Positions 33,915-43,469 are shown, numbered from the stretch's first letter. The stretch is DNA of 64,000 nucleotides from Desulfosporosinus sp. Sb-LF (GCF_004766055.1 NZ_SPQR01000004.1:186001-250000); one strand, 5' to 3'. Notes: a model not told the origin generated them from the sequence alone. Numbers and translations are program-made.

Positions 33915-34982
33915 TTAGTTCAAATACAGATTGAGGTTCAAATCCTCCATTGCGTCGAGAGGGCGATTTGTTCCATTCAAGAAAACAGAGGACCCGGTGT
34001 TGGCCTTTTTAATGTCCAGTTCGCTCATTCCTGTGGTGTCGATGCCTTTACCTTGGAGGTATAACGTCTGGGCCTCTACGTCTAATCCGACGCTGTTCTT
34101 CCCCTTGTCGAGAAGAAGTTGGACCTCTAAACCTTCCAGGTACGCGTTGATTGCGGTAATGAGTAGGCACTTGTGATTGTAGTCGTTGGGCACTTTTCCG
34201 ACGTAGTTATCGTTGTAGGTCTTTTTGATGTCGTTGTGCTCAAGGTCCATGATGTCTACGATCTTGCACTTCTGGAAGTCTGCGGTCTTATTTGTGGTTA
34301 AGGTGACGAGGCTGTTTACCGCTCTTGCGATCTTGACCTTCTCACCGTCGTTCATTAGCACAAATTGGCCAGCATCTACGGCTGTGTCGAATTGAGCCTT
34401 AGATAAATGCGGAACGTCTTTGACCTCTGGCAGCACTTGAAAGGTTGCGCTCATCGTCAAGGGGTTCCCTGCTAAGATCCCAGCAATCCGGCTACAGTAA
34501 TCTTTTGCTGTGACCGTTCCTGACGCTACAACAATCCCGTCTGTAGCAAAGTTGATAATCCCTTCGTGGTCACTTGAAATGTTAGGGAGAACCATCTTTG
34601 ATTTGATGTCCTTATTGTCTCTTAAAGCCTTTAGCCAGGTAGCGACAAGAGCTGCATCCGTAGGTCCAATGCCGGGAATAGCGCCGTAGTCAAACTTGAC
34701 AGTTTCTAAATAGGCCATGGCTGCGGTATAATCTGACGCATCGGTCGGCTCGACGTACACGATTACACTGGTTGGTGCTTGCACTCCGCCCGTGTAGGCT
34801 AGGTTAATCTGATTTTGGTTGTAGGCTGTGAAATCGTCAGGGATTAGGGCTGGGTCTGTATATATATTGGCCCCGGCGTGAACATCGTCTTTAAGGACGA
34901 GGGCCACTACACCGCTTGAACCCCTTGTGATTGCGCTGACCGCTAAGGATTTAAAAATAACCTCTATATCCGGTAAACCCAT
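33915..34982 (-). CDS. Phage tail sheath protein (XkdK family)
   Basis: A 355-residue sheath protein: GLPDIEVIFKSLAVSAITRGSSGVVALVLKDD at the N-terminus, YDYGAIPGIGPTDAALVATWLKALRDNK in the middle, and a C-terminal domain with EVQLLLDKGKNSVGLD and LNLNLYL. It shows that the phage is a myovirus. It is shorter than many sheaths (PBSX XkdK about 466), which suggests loss of a surface domain. RBS GGAGGTCAAT. Confidence 0.9.
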   Translation of the reverse strand: MGLPDIEVIFKSLAVSAITRGSSGVVALVLKDDVHAGANIYTDPALIPDDFTAYNQNQINLAYTGGVQAPTSVIVYVEPTDASDYTAAMAYLETVKFDYGAIPGIGPTDAALVATWLKALRDNKDIKSKMVLPNISSDHEGIINFATDGIVVASGTVTAKDYCSRIAGILAGNPLTMSATFQVLPEVKDVPHLSKAQFDTAVDAGQFVLMNDGEKVKIARAVNSLVTLTTNKTADFQKCKIVDIMDLEHNDIKKTYNDNYVGKVPNDYNHKCLLITAINAYLEGLEVQLLLDKGKNSVGLDVEAQTLYLQGKGIDTTGMSELDIKKANTGSSVFLNGTNRPLDAMEDLNLNLYLN

Positions 34983-34983
34983 G

Positions 34984-35418
34984 TTATTGACCTCCTAATT
35001 TTAAGATTAAGGTTTGCATTTCATCGGGTGCCGGGGTTGTATCTATGATCTCGTCATAGAAATTCAGGTCGATCTTCACCGAGTAGATCAGGTCGGTATC
35101 GTCCACCGCTTCTGCTCTTAAATTGCTGACCATCTTCTTCTGGTTTCCGATGGTTAGCGTCGGAGTTAGAAGCCCTTTCAAGGTGTCGTACATCTTGAGA
35201 TTTTCTAAGTCCGTTTTGTTCTCCGAGAAGTACACGATCTCAACCATTACCGTATTTTCGCTGGTATCTCTTTTGAAGGTTTCGCTCGCTACCGGAGTAA
35301 CCTCAACAAAAAAACAAGGCCGGGAGAATCCCTCCTTGACCTCGTTTCCATAAGTCTTTAACCCCACTGGGGCCAGCACATTGTTGATCGCCGTTTTGAT
35401 GTCTACAAGTGTAATCAT
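34984..35418 (-). CDS. Tail terminator-type protein
   Basis: A 144-residue protein (MITLVDIKTAINNVLAPVG, RPCFFVEVTPVASETFKRD, VEIVYFS) of the tail terminator family that sits between the gp10-like protein and the sheath in PBSX-like phages. It overlaps the previous stop. It should cap the tube/sheath end before head joining. Confidence 0.75.
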   Translation of the reverse strand: MITLVDIKTAINNVLAPVGLKTYGNEVKEGFSRPCFFVEVTPVASETFKRDTSENTVMVEIVYFSENKTDLENLKMYDTLKGLLTPTLTIGNQKKMVSNLRAEAVDDTDLIYSVKIDLNFYDEIIDTTPAPDEMQTLILKLGGQ

Positions 35419-35834
35419 GATGCACCACCCAGAACACCATCAAGCCAATCCTCCACCGTCGCTGGTAAGGTTTGCTCAAGCTCCAGCATGGCTATCTCGA
35501 CCATGTGTTTGCCCGGTACGAATCCGAGTGCTTGACCGTTTTTCTCGTTTCTAATAACGTGCCCTTTTTCAAGTAGATGGAAGAGTGGGCTTGTGTTAGT
35601 CATCGTGATATTCGTTCCATCTTTTAAATAATTTACCTTGGATAGTTTGTACTGGTTTTTAACGTGCTTTTTACTGACTCCGGTTGGGGTTTTGCTCTTG
35701 GCGCTGGCCTTCAGGGTCTTACCCAATTTGAGAAGGATTTCCTCCTCCTTGTATGGGTATTGGGCTCTGACCGCCTCCAGCTTTGCTTGGAATTCGCTGA
35801 TCCCATCAAATGCTATTGTGAAATCATCAGCCAT
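35415..35834 (-). CDS. HK97 gp10-like head-tail protein
   Basis: A 139-residue protein of the gp10 family: FAIAFDG-like FTIAFDGISEFQAKL, KLGKTLKASAKSKTPTGVSKKHVKNQYK, and MTNTSPLFHLLEKGHVIRN. Overlaps both neighbours by a few nucleotides, as in a coupled head-tail operon. Confidence 0.82.
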   Translation of the reverse strand: MADDFTIAFDGISEFQAKLEAVRAQYPYKEEEILLKLGKTLKASAKSKTPTGVSKKHVKNQYKLSKVNYLKDGTNITMTNTSPLFHLLEKGHVIRNEKNGQALGFVPGKHMVEIAMLELEQTLPATVEDWLDGVLGGAS

Positions 35835-36156
35835 TTTTAACCACCCTCTCGATTGACATAATCTCCAGCGATTCGTTATGCTCGAAAGGATTGATGATGT
35901 CCTGAATGAGAAATATCCGGGTTTTAAACTGGATAGTCATATCAGGGGTGACACCCGCTAGGTATCGGATCGTTATTTTGTATGTCAGTTCGGCCTGGTA
36001 CTTCTTAGCCTCGACATAATCTCTTCCGCTTACGGGTTCTATGCTTGCCCAGACCGTTTTGAAAACTGTTGGCGTGAGAATGGTATCCCCGACCGTGTTC
36101 TTGCTCTCCGTCGTGGTTAATATATTGATCCGCTTATTCAGGCACCCGATGTTCAT
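35827..36156 (-). CDS. Phage head closure protein
   Basis: A 109-residue head closure/head-tail adaptor (SPP1 gp16-like): NIGCLNKRINILTTTES at the start, KTVWASIEPVSGRDYVEAKKYQAELTYKITIRY in the middle, and IDIINPFEHNESLEIMS-like ILQDIINPFEHNESL near the end. GAGGTGATG lies upstream of the ATG. Confidence 0.85.
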   Translation of the reverse strand: MNIGCLNKRINILTTTESKNTVGDTILTPTVFKTVWASIEPVSGRDYVEAKKYQAELTYKITIRYLAGVTPDMTIQFKTRIFLIQDIINPFEHNESLEIMSIERVVKNG

Positions 36157-36171
36157 CTCTCATCACCTCGC

Positions 36172-36786
36172 CTAAACCAAGGCTATCCGGTTCTGGGATA
36201 GCAACGATGAAACCGTGAAGGTCAACTCGACCGGGTTCACACCTCTGAGGTCGTTAACAACTACCCGGTTTTCGTACCAATGTGCAATAAGCAGCATCAT
36301 GGCCTGTTTCACGCGGGCTGGTACATCCTCTGGGCCGTCACCGTACCCGCAAGTAAAACGAATCACCACAGGGTCAAGTGGATAGAGGATGTCAAGAGGG
36401 AAAACCTTGCCGAATGGTGGACTGATCCTGCCCAGAATTCCTCTGTTACTTACTGCGTACTCCAGCTCGGGTACCAGCGTATTTTCAACTCCTGCGGTGT
36501 CTTTGTAGGTGATGCTTTCGATGGTCTGGAGTTTGCCTTTGGGGATCTCTATAGCCATCGCTTCTGCTGAGAAGGGAAACCTTGGCAGCGCCATCTCCCA
36601 GGTTTGGGTGATATACGCTCGGTTCTGGAAGTTCTCGCAGTATTCCCGCGCCGAGACAATCAGTGAAGTTACATAGGCATCCTCCAGGGTGTCGTTTGTG
36701 GTATCAATCCTCAGATAGTTCTGTACGTCCGCTAGGCTCAAGGGCTCTACTGCGGGAGGTGTAATTAAAGTTAAGTTGTAATGCAA
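36172..36786 (-). CDS. Head-tail connector protein (gp6-like)
   Basis: A 204-residue connector: LTLITPPAVEPLSLADVQNYLRIDTTNDTLEDAYVTSLIVSAREYCENFQNRAYITQTWEM, then DPVVIRFTCGYGDGPEDVPARVKQAMMLLIAHWYENRV. TTG start with GGTGGTGATGG. It docks on the portal. Confidence 0.85.
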   Translation of the reverse strand: MHYNLTLITPPAVEPLSLADVQNYLRIDTTNDTLEDAYVTSLIVSAREYCENFQNRAYITQTWEMALPRFPFSAEAMAIEIPKGKLQTIESITYKDTAGVENTLVPELEYAVSNRGILGRISPPFGKVFPLDILYPLDPVVIRFTCGYGDGPEDVPARVKQAMMLLIAHWYENRVVVNDLRGVNPVELTFTVSSLLSQNRIALV

Positions 36787-36842
36787 ACCATCACCACCCT
36801 AAAAACAAGGGACAGGGTTTAAGCCCTGCCCCTTGCGTGATA

Positions 36843-37307
36843 TTAAACTAAGACTGTGTCGGGAATCTCGCTCTCGAATCGTCCGTCAGTCAACACAGCA
36901 ACAACCCCGCCCGCGATTGGGTCGTTTACGACCTCCACAGATGTCAGTCGAACGTAGTTATAGCCGGATAGTGCGAGTGATTCGTCGGTTACGAAAATCT
37001 TATAAACTTTATTGGCGGCGGCAGCCGTTGTGAATCCAGCAGCAGTTGCCTGGGTGATTGCTCCGTAGGTGTCACCGCTTACGCACGCCTGGTAGAAGAA
37101 AGGAATTGCCGTAGTAAGGGTTGGGGTTACGTCGCTGCAAGCCTCGATTGAGATTGTCGCCGTGCCAACCGCACCAGCACCGAATTGGACTACGAAGCAA
37201 GCGCTTCCGTAGTTTTTCATGTTAATGACATCCGTGGATACTGTCCCGGAGAACGCATCAGCAGCCGGGGGCAGGGCATTTACTACATGGTTAAGGTTAT
37301 CTAACAT
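36843..37307 (-). CDS. Capsid-adjacent protein, possibly head decoration
   Basis: A 154-residue protein with no family I recognise. It is beta-rich and alanine/threonine-rich, with PPAADAFSGTVSTDVINMKNYGSACFVVQFG near the start. Position directly after the major capsid gene and a strong RBS (GAGGAGGAAATAC) fit a highly made decoration or minor head protein. Confidence 0.6.
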   Translation of the reverse strand: MLDNLNHVVNALPPAADAFSGTVSTDVINMKNYGSACFVVQFGAGAVGTATISIEACSDVTPTLTTAIPFFYQACVSGDTYGAITQATAAGFTTAAAANKVYKIFVTDESLALSGYNYVRLTSVEVVNDPIAGGVVAVLTDGRFESEIPDTVLV

Positions 37308-37333
37308 TGTATTTCCTCCTCGTATTTTAATTA

Positions 37334-38623
37334 TTAGCGTGCTGCAAGAGTAACGAATGGGCTGAGGGTGTTCGATCCTTTGAATGGTGTGAGTGCGCTT
37401 TTCCAGATCGGTTGTCCATCTACACGATAGATGAATCTGAAAACACTCTCGTCATAAAGGAAGCGAACGTGAATAGAAGATGCAGCGTTCACGCCGCCTT
37501 TGTCGATGAGAAGGTACTGGCTCAAGTCAACGAGGGAAATATCACCGAGCGATCCGATGGTGTTGGCCTGCTCCACTGGAATTACTGGTCTGCCGAACAG
37601 TGTACCGTAAGGTTGGTCAGAAACTCCGTTCGCTGGCATATACACAGGAACGCCGCCCGTGCCTACTGCGATGGTCATTTGTGCGAGCTGTGGCTCGATG
37701 TCTTGGTTAACCAACCATACAGCGTCTTGACGGGAACGGCCCCAACAACGCGAGTACATTTTTAAGACGTTCTGGGTTACGATGGTCCCTGCTGATTGGC
37801 TACCTTCTTTGTCCACTGTGACAAGCGCACCAGATTTCATAAAGCCGAGAGGTTGTCCGGCTCCAAGTCCGTTCATAATCGCGTCATCCATCTTGAAGCC
37901 GAATTCTTCCGCGAAGGCTTGACCGATGATAGCTTCTAGGGCCGTTGCATCCTGGAGAAGCTCGTCGGTAGCATAGCAGAGGCCCGTCAACTTTTTGAGT
38001 TTCAGCTCGACTTTGTTAAACTTAGGCTTTTTGCCTGTTAAAACATCAGCTTCGTTCTCCCAGAAAGACTGAATTCCACCCCAGCGACTACCGTTTGCAC
38101 GGCTTGTCTCGTCGATCCCGTTAGCTTCGAGTGCGTTGCTGGTTGGGCTGATGGGGATCTTGCGGCATTTGGAAGCTAGGATTCCAGTTTCATAGGTCTT
38201 TTGGAGTAATTCTTTGGCGAAATCCTCACCTACGAGGAAACCACCGTCAGAAGGTACGGACTCGCCCATGCCGCTGGCTGCGTTTTGCATTAACAGTCTT
38301 TGGTCCGGGGTTGCACCTTGCTTGGAAGCTGCATAAACAGCCGTGAGGAATTCAGCGTTGTTTTTCCACAATACTTTTTTATTGTCTTTCGGCTGTGCCC
38401 AGAGTGGCTCGTTTACAGGCTTTTGAGCCTCAGCTTTAGCCTTTAACTCTTCGGCTTCCATAGCGTCTACTTGCTTTTGGACCTCAATCTTGGCGTTGAT
38501 GGTTTGTATCTCAGTAAGCACTGCCTCGATTTCTTCTTTTGTAGCGCCTTCCTTTGCGGTAATTCCTTGAGCTTTTGCCTTCAGGCTTGCTTTTGCAGCT
38601 AACAATTTTTCCATTTCAGTCAT
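37334..38623 (-). CDS. Major capsid protein (HK97 fold)
   Basis: About 429 residues. The N-terminal ~100 residues are a helical, charged delta/scaffold region (MTEMEKLLAAKASLKAKAQG...), presumably removed by the protease encoded just before. The HK97 core shows VPSDGGFLVGEDFAKELLQKTYETGIL, FWENEADVLTGKKPKFNKVELKLKKLTGLCYATDELLQD and DDAIMNGLGAGQPLGFM. The ATG at 38623 follows GCGAGG; the longer frame adds an unlikely basic lead. Confidence 0.93.
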   Translation of the reverse strand: MTEMEKLLAAKASLKAKAQGITAKEGATKEEIEAVLTEIQTINAKIEVQKQVDAMEAEELKAKAEAQKPVNEPLWAQPKDNKKVLWKNNAEFLTAVYAASKQGATPDQRLLMQNAASGMGESVPSDGGFLVGEDFAKELLQKTYETGILASKCRKIPISPTSNALEANGIDETSRANGSRWGGIQSFWENEADVLTGKKPKFNKVELKLKKLTGLCYATDELLQDATALEAIIGQAFAEEFGFKMDDAIMNGLGAGQPLGFMKSGALVTVDKEGSQSAGTIVTQNVLKMYSRCWGRSRQDAVWLVNQDIEPQLAQMTIAVGTGGVPVYMPANGVSDQPYGTLFGRPVIPVEQANTIGSLGDISLVDLSQYLLIDKGGVNAASSIHVRFLYDESVFRFIYRVDGQPIWKSALTPFKGSNTLSPFVTLAAR

Positions 38624-38666
38624 TATTTCGTGCCTCGCTTTCTTTTCATGGGAATAAAAATAGCCT

Positions 38667-39461
38667 TTAGAGCTCACACTCCAAGGCTAAAATTGCTTTT
38701 GCTTTTGCTATTTCGTCGTCTGTGGGTCCTTCTGGGGCCGGGTTTTCGGTCGGTTCTTCCGGAATAACGGGGTCCGTTGGGGCCTCAGTGGGCTCTGCTT
38801 CTGCTGTAATCTTGATAAATCCAGGTGTGTTTCGGTACTTAGCGAGGATTTCAAAGTCCCTAACACTTGCCGCCAGCGACATTTCCTCTTCCATAACGTC
38901 ACACAGCCCGAGATCCATACATTCCTGGGCGGTCAGCCAGGTTTCGGCATCAAGCAAGGCCACCAGGTCCTCCTGGCTCATGTCGGTCGCTTTTGCCAAG
39001 TAGGTTTCTTGGATGCTCTCGCTGACTTTGTCTAAGGTGTCAGCCATAGTCCGCATTTCGTTGGCGTTGCCGTAGACCCCGCTCATCGGATGGTGGATCA
39101 TCATCATTGCGTTGGCTGGCATATGGATCGTGTCACCCGCCATGGCGATCACCGAGGCGATACTGGCTGCCAGACCATCAACGTGCATATTCACGGTTGC
39201 CGGGTGTCGTTTTAATTGCGAGTAGATAGTCTGACCCGCGAAAACATCACCGCCCGGTGAGTTGACATACACATTCAGGGCCGATATATCGCCAAGGGCA
39301 TCAAGTTCAGCCTTGAACGACGTTGGTGTTACCTCGTTACCATCACTAAACCAGCCGCCTTGTGAATCCGCGATCTCACCATAGATCGTCAGCTCGCCTT
39401 CGTTATTGGCCAGCGCCTTGAAAGCCCAGAATTTCTTTTTTGCTGCCGTTTTCTTTGCCAC
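38667..39461 (-). CDS. ClpP-like prohead (capsid maturation) protease
   Basis: A 264-residue S14-type serine protease: NVYVNSPGGDVFAGQTIYSQLKRH, catalytic Ser in LAASIASVIAMAGD, catalytic His in MMMIHHPMSGVYG, and the Asp-containing LLDAETWLTAQECMDLGLCDV. A proline/glutamate-rich tail follows from about residue 215. GTG start with GGAGGTGA upstream. It cleaves the capsid delta region during maturation. It is a cis-encoded phage enzyme, not the cellular ClpP. Confidence 0.92.
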   Translation of the reverse strand: MAKKTAAKKKFWAFKALANNEGELTIYGEIADSQGGWFSDGNEVTPTSFKAELDALGDISALNVYVNSPGGDVFAGQTIYSQLKRHPATVNMHVDGLAASIASVIAMAGDTIHMPANAMMMIHHPMSGVYGNANEMRTMADTLDKVSESIQETYLAKATDMSQEDLVALLDAETWLTAQECMDLGLCDVMEEEMSLAASVRDFEILAKYRNTPGFIKITAEAEPTEAPTDPVIPEEPTENPAPEGPTDDEIAKAKAILALECEL

Positions 39462-39523
39462 TTTTTTATCTCACCTCCTTCGTCGGGGCATAATAAAATA
39501 GCATTGATTAAATGCTTTAAGGC

Positions 39524-40783
39524 TTACTTGTCTGTGATTATTTTGTGGATCGCATCCACCATGGCCTTCGCTTGGTCGGCCTGTTGGATCTTGCCCGCTT
39601 CGCCCATATTCAAAGGCTGCATATAAATGTCGCCGTTCGGTATGGGTGGCATATTTTCGAGCTTGTGGATGTCGTTGACACTGAGCCAGCCCCACTGTCG
39701 CCCTTGGGCATAGGCCGTGGCCCGGCTTACTGCGTCACCCCGGAGAAGCGAGTCCATCTTAAACTCAATATAGTAACCAGCCATTCTCTCCTTGTCGGTG
39801 AGGAGCTGCATATTGATGTTTTCTTCCCACCGTTTGAAGATCGGGAGCATGGTGTACATCACAAATTCGAGGCTTTGTTGCTCGATATTGTTGTTGGTAC
39901 TGTGTCCTAAGAGCTGGATCAAGTGCTGCGGCACTCGGTAAATGCGGCAGATGTCCTCTGCCTGGAAGCTCTTGCTCTCCAGGAGTTGTGCGTCCACCGG
40001 GTTGACCGTATGTGGAGTGAACTTCATCCCGCCTTCTAGCAGCATCGGTGTACCCGACCGTTTAAGCCCTGCGTAGTTATGCTTCAGCTCTTTCTTTAAT
40101 CGGTTAAATGATTCTTCTCCGAGCTCGCCCGGTACGTCGAAGGTCCCGGATGGATTGGCCCCGTTCTTGTAGAAGTTGACTCCAAACTGTTCATACGACA
40201 TTCCCAGCTTAATGGCTGAGGCCGCGTAGCTGATCGGCGAAAGGCCGACGATTCCGTCGAGGCTTAGGTTTGGAACGTGAAACACCTGGTCTCTGGTCAG
40301 GGTCTTGGTTGAGAGCCCATCCCGTATGGTGTAGACGAGTTTCTTAGTGTCCCGGTCCCTGGCGATCTCCACTTTGGTATGCTCGTATGGGTACAGTCCG
40401 ACTAATTTACCCCGCCCATTGACCAGTCGCTCGCAGACCGTGTTGCCTCCCAGGTTCAGGCTGCTCATGCACGCTTCTTTGAAGTTGAAAGGAGACATCT
40501 CCTCGTTTGGCTTATTGTGGAGAATGTCATAAATGGCAAGATCTTTGACCGCTTCCCGTTCACCGTCTTTGTCCTTCCGGTATAGTACAGCAGGCATACA
40601 AGCGAAGGTTTCAGCCAGCACTTTGTTACAAGCAAACACAGCCGTATATTTCATAGCAGTTGCTGCATCTACCTCTGTGTTGAGTGAACCTTCATCCAAA
40701 TCAGCCCCGTTCATAAAATCTCTTATATACTCGTTCATGCTTTGGTCGCTGAACGCCAGCCTCACTCTATCTGTAAATTTCAA
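39524..40783 (-). CDS. Phage portal protein (HK97 type)
   Basis: A 419-residue portal: FNFKEACMSSLNLGGNTVCERLVNGRGKLVGLYPYEHTKVEI, DQVFHVPNLSLDGIVGLSPISYAASAIKLGMSYEQFGVNFYKNGANPSG and the C-terminal helix WLSVNDIHKLENMPPIPNGDIYMQPLNM. TTG start with AAGGAGGTGG. It forms the dodecameric ring through which DNA is packaged. Confidence 0.93.
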   Translation of the reverse strand: MKFTDRVRLAFSDQSMNEYIRDFMNGADLDEGSLNTEVDAATAMKYTAVFACNKVLAETFACMPAVLYRKDKDGEREAVKDLAIYDILHNKPNEEMSPFNFKEACMSSLNLGGNTVCERLVNGRGKLVGLYPYEHTKVEIARDRDTKKLVYTIRDGLSTKTLTRDQVFHVPNLSLDGIVGLSPISYAASAIKLGMSYEQFGVNFYKNGANPSGTFDVPGELGEESFNRLKKELKHNYAGLKRSGTPMLLEGGMKFTPHTVNPVDAQLLESKSFQAEDICRIYRVPQHLIQLLGHSTNNNIEQQSLEFVMYTMLPIFKRWEENINMQLLTDKERMAGYYIEFKMDSLLRGDAVSRATAYAQGRQWGWLSVNDIHKLENMPPIPNGDIYMQPLNMGEAGKIQQADQAKAMVDAIHKIITDK

Positions 40784-40800
40784 ATCTTTACCACCTCCTT

Positions 40801-42501
40801 CTATAACAAACTCCTCATGCCGCGCTTTTCGTAAACGAATTTAATGTCTGTTACCAGTGCTCGGACAAAGGCGTTTAGCAAGGCTGCTATAGGGTCGATT
40901 CGTTCTTTACTCTTGGACTTGTCCAATTGTATATTGCCATTATGATCTTCCCGTATGATCGCGTTGCTAACGGCCCAGGTCAGGACCGGGTTGTTATTGT
41001 GAATTATTTTTCCGTCATAAACTCTGGCCCTAAAGTCTTTGGTCGGTTCACTAAGAGTTAGTTTTCCTTGAGGAATGTCCACCGGGCAATAGCCCTTTGT
41101 CTCCAGTTGGTATCGCAGCCAGGTAGCAAGTGCCCTATCGAAGCAGACCTCACTCTTGAACCATTTGTTCTCCATGTAGATGTCGTCCATATACTTTAGG
41201 ACGTAGTTGTAATCCACGGAGGCCCCTGGGGTAGCTGTGATCCACTTCTGCTCCACCCATAAAGCGTAAGGAACATTATCCGAGGAGGTCTTGGCAGCTA
41301 GGGTGTCCTCTGGAATAAATGAGTGAGATAGAACTGCTGTCCTCCCATCCGGTAGAGGTACCTCGAAGCTGACGCTCGTCAAGTCAAGCGTTGAGGATAA
41401 GTCAACCCCCGCTATGACGGGGAGCCCTGCCACATCGGGCCACGGGTTTGATTCGCTCACGCCACACTTTCCCCACTTGGTCATCGCCATATAGCCGTTC
41501 TCCTTCTGGTCTACCCAGACGTTCATGTTTTTTGTGAGGAAGTTTCGCATCTTTTCGGGCGCGTCCAGCGCCTCCCGCATATCCTCTCGAACACCTTCGA
41601 TTCCCTCTGGGTATGAACACAGAATCGGGTTGGCCTTTGGCCAGTTCGACTCGTCCTTGATGTCGTCGCCTTCGTCCAGCTCGCAGATCATAATGTAATA
41701 CTGGTCGTTCTCGACCGGGGAGTTCGGGTCAAGGATCTTAGAAACGTAGTCGTATTCGACTCGGTAGCATGGGTTGTTCAGGTCGAACCCTGCCGTGGTA
41801 ATAATCATAACCAACGGTTGCCGCCTGGCGTTCTTACCAGAGGTCAACATGTCGAGCATCTCTGAGGTCGCGTGGAGGTGATACTCGTCTACGATCCCAC
41901 ACTGGACATGCGTTCCATCGCCAGTCTTACCATCCTCTTTGCTCAAGGCTTCCATGAAGGAGCCGGACTTCTTGTGGTTTATTCGTCCGTAGGCGATGGT
42001 GTATTTGCCCTTTAGCTCGGCGCAGCGAAGCAACATCATTTTTGCTTCGTTCCAGACGATCTTCGCCTGTTTGGTTTTGGTGGCTGCACAGTATACCTCC
42101 GACGCAGATTCTCCGTCAGCGAAAACTTCAAACAGCCCGACAAGTGCTTCTTCCTGGCTCTTGGCGTTTTTCCGACCTACTTGTTTGTAAGTCTTTCTGA
42201 ATCTCCGCAGCCGGGTGTCCTTGTGGACCCACCCAAAAATGTTACCGTAGTCGAACCGCTGGTTCGGCTGGAGGACTATGGGTTGTCCTTCAAGCACGCC
42301 CTTGGTGTGTTTGAACAGGCTGCACCAATCATAGAACCGTTCCGCTTTCTCTCTATCAAAAACAAAAGGGAACCCTTCGGTTCCTTGCCTGTCTACATCT
42401 CTGAGAAATCTTTGGCACGCCCATTGGTGTTTCTGGCCAGCTATGATCGTACCCGCTATGATGTCCTGCGAATACTGCACAAGCTCGTCGAGAAGATCCA
42501 T
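40801..42501 (-). CDS. Terminase large subunit
   Basis: About 566 residues. Walker A-like region FRKTYKQVGRKNAKSQEEALVGLFEVF (about 92-118), Walker B GIVDEYHLHATSE (about 205-217), and the nuclease domain with its first Asp in VIAGVDLSSTLDLTSVSF and later acidic residues. ATG at 42501 overlaps the small subunit stop (TGATG), implying coupling. The family is the Terminase_1 type found with P27 small subunits and HK97-like portals. Confidence 0.92.
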   Translation of the reverse strand: MDLLDELVQYSQDIIAGTIIAGQKHQWACQRFLRDVDRQGTEGFPFVFDREKAERFYDWCSLFKHTKGVLEGQPIVLQPNQRFDYGNIFGWVHKDTRLRRFRKTYKQVGRKNAKSQEEALVGLFEVFADGESASEVYCAATKTKQAKIVWNEAKMMLLRCAELKGKYTIAYGRINHKKSGSFMEALSKEDGKTGDGTHVQCGIVDEYHLHATSEMLDMLTSGKNARRQPLVMIITTAGFDLNNPCYRVEYDYVSKILDPNSPVENDQYYIMICELDEGDDIKDESNWPKANPILCSYPEGIEGVREDMREALDAPEKMRNFLTKNMNVWVDQKENGYMAMTKWGKCGVSESNPWPDVAGLPVIAGVDLSSTLDLTSVSFEVPLPDGRTAVLSHSFIPEDTLAAKTSSDNVPYALWVEQKWITATPGASVDYNYVLKYMDDIYMENKWFKSEVCFDRALATWLRYQLETKGYCPVDIPQGKLTLSEPTKDFRARVYDGKIIHNNNPVLTWAVSNAIIREDHNGNIQLDKSKSKERIDPIAALLNAFVRALVTDIKFVYEKRGMRSLL

Positions 42502-42998
42502 CACACATCACCAAATTTCCTCTCGAAGTCCGTCTGAGGCTTTGGCGCTTCTTTCGGGGTTGCGAGTCTAAGTCTTGCCGTTGGAGTAAGACCAAACTCG
42601 GAACAGTATCTCTTGTAGATGTCGCTATACTTATTCGCAATGGCGACATAAGGATTCGGGACGACGTTCTTGTTGCCGCCCTTGTTCGTGTACGTCACCA
42701 GCATCCCGTGTTTCTCGATTTCCTGGTTTGATTTAATAACTTTTGAGTAAGCATCGCAGCAAATCGCCAGGGCCCCGATGTCTATATTCGTTAAAAGCTC
42801 AAGATCGAGCAAGTCTTTACTCAACACAGCCCAATGCTCTTTTGCGGCTTCGTCGAGCCAATCCGGGCATTGGATGTTATCTGCGTTCGGGCTGTACTTC
42901 GCTTCGAGGGCCCGTCTTTCTTCAATTTCTGCTTTGGATAAATGCTTTTTACCGTCGAGAACGACGATGTCAATTGGCTTTATTGGCCTTCCTGCCAT
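42501..42998 (-). CDS. Terminase small subunit, P27 family
   Basis: About 165 residues: MAGRPIKPIDIVVLDGKKHLSKAEIEERRALEAKY, CPDWLDEAAKEHWAVLSKDLLDLELLTNIDIGALAICCDAYSKV and YSDIYKRYCSEFGLTPTARLRL are the P27 pattern. AAAGGAG fixes the ATG at 42998. It recognises the packaging site near it. Confidence 0.9.
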   Translation of the reverse strand: MAGRPIKPIDIVVLDGKKHLSKAEIEERRALEAKYSPNADNIQCPDWLDEAAKEHWAVLSKDLLDLELLTNIDIGALAICCDAYSKVIKSNQEIEKHGMLVTYTNKGGNKNVVPNPYVAIANKYSDIYKRYCSEFGLTPTARLRLATPKEAPKPQTDFERKFGDV

Positions 42999-43007
42999 GT
43001 TTTCCAC

Positions 43008-43119
43008 TCCTTTCCACCCCCTCGGGCTTTTATAAAGGGCAGTTTTTACGAGCTTGCCGGGGCATCGGTCCGGCTGTAAAATTTTCAGAGTAAATGACCC
43101 CCATATACCCCCTCGGCGT
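43008..43119. promoter_or_regulatory. Gap between HNH and terminase genes, candidate cos region
   Basis: A 112-nt gap, unusually GC-skewed (CCCCC and GGGG runs) for the local sequence. It includes GCCGGGGCATCGGTCCGGC near 43058-43076, which is partly palindromic. In phages with an HNH-P27-TerL order the cohesive-end site commonly lies here. The exact cut is not visible. Confidence 0.35.
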
Positions 43120-43467
43120 TCACTCTCCCCGACCTGTCCTGACGCTGTGACACGCCTTGCACAAACACATCAAATTACTCTTGACCAAACGCAGTGCTGG
43201 GTACTCTCTAACTTTCTTGATGTGGTGGACCTCCTTTGCTGAGGTCAACCTTCCAACAAGCAAACAGTCATGGCACAAAGGATTCTCCCTGAGAACTATT
43301 TTCCGTAGCCTCTCCCAGTTGCGATCATACCCACGCTGCCTCGCCGAGCCTCGATACCTTTCGTACTCATTGACAACCTGCTGATGCTTGACGCAGTACC
43401 CACCCGCTTCCCTAGTTAGTTGTTTGCATCCTATCTGCTTGCAAGGCCTTAATGCTCTCGCTGGCAT
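43120..43467 (-). CDS. HNH endonuclease (terminase-associated)
   Basis: A 115-residue HNH protein. The metal-finger pair is present (NPLCHDC and LCKACH) and the HNH core is VHHIKKV with NLMCLC. The N-terminal part (RPCKQIGCKQ, GYCVKHQ) carries further cysteines. In cos phages such HNH proteins work with terminase to cut packaged DNA. It stands immediately upstream of the small terminase. Confidence 0.88.
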   Translation of the reverse strand: MPARALRPCKQIGCKQLTREAGGYCVKHQQVVNEYERYRGSARQRGYDRNWERLRKIVLRENPLCHDCLLVGRLTSAKEVHHIKKVREYPALRLVKSNLMCLCKACHSVRTGRGE

Positions 43468-43469
43468 AC

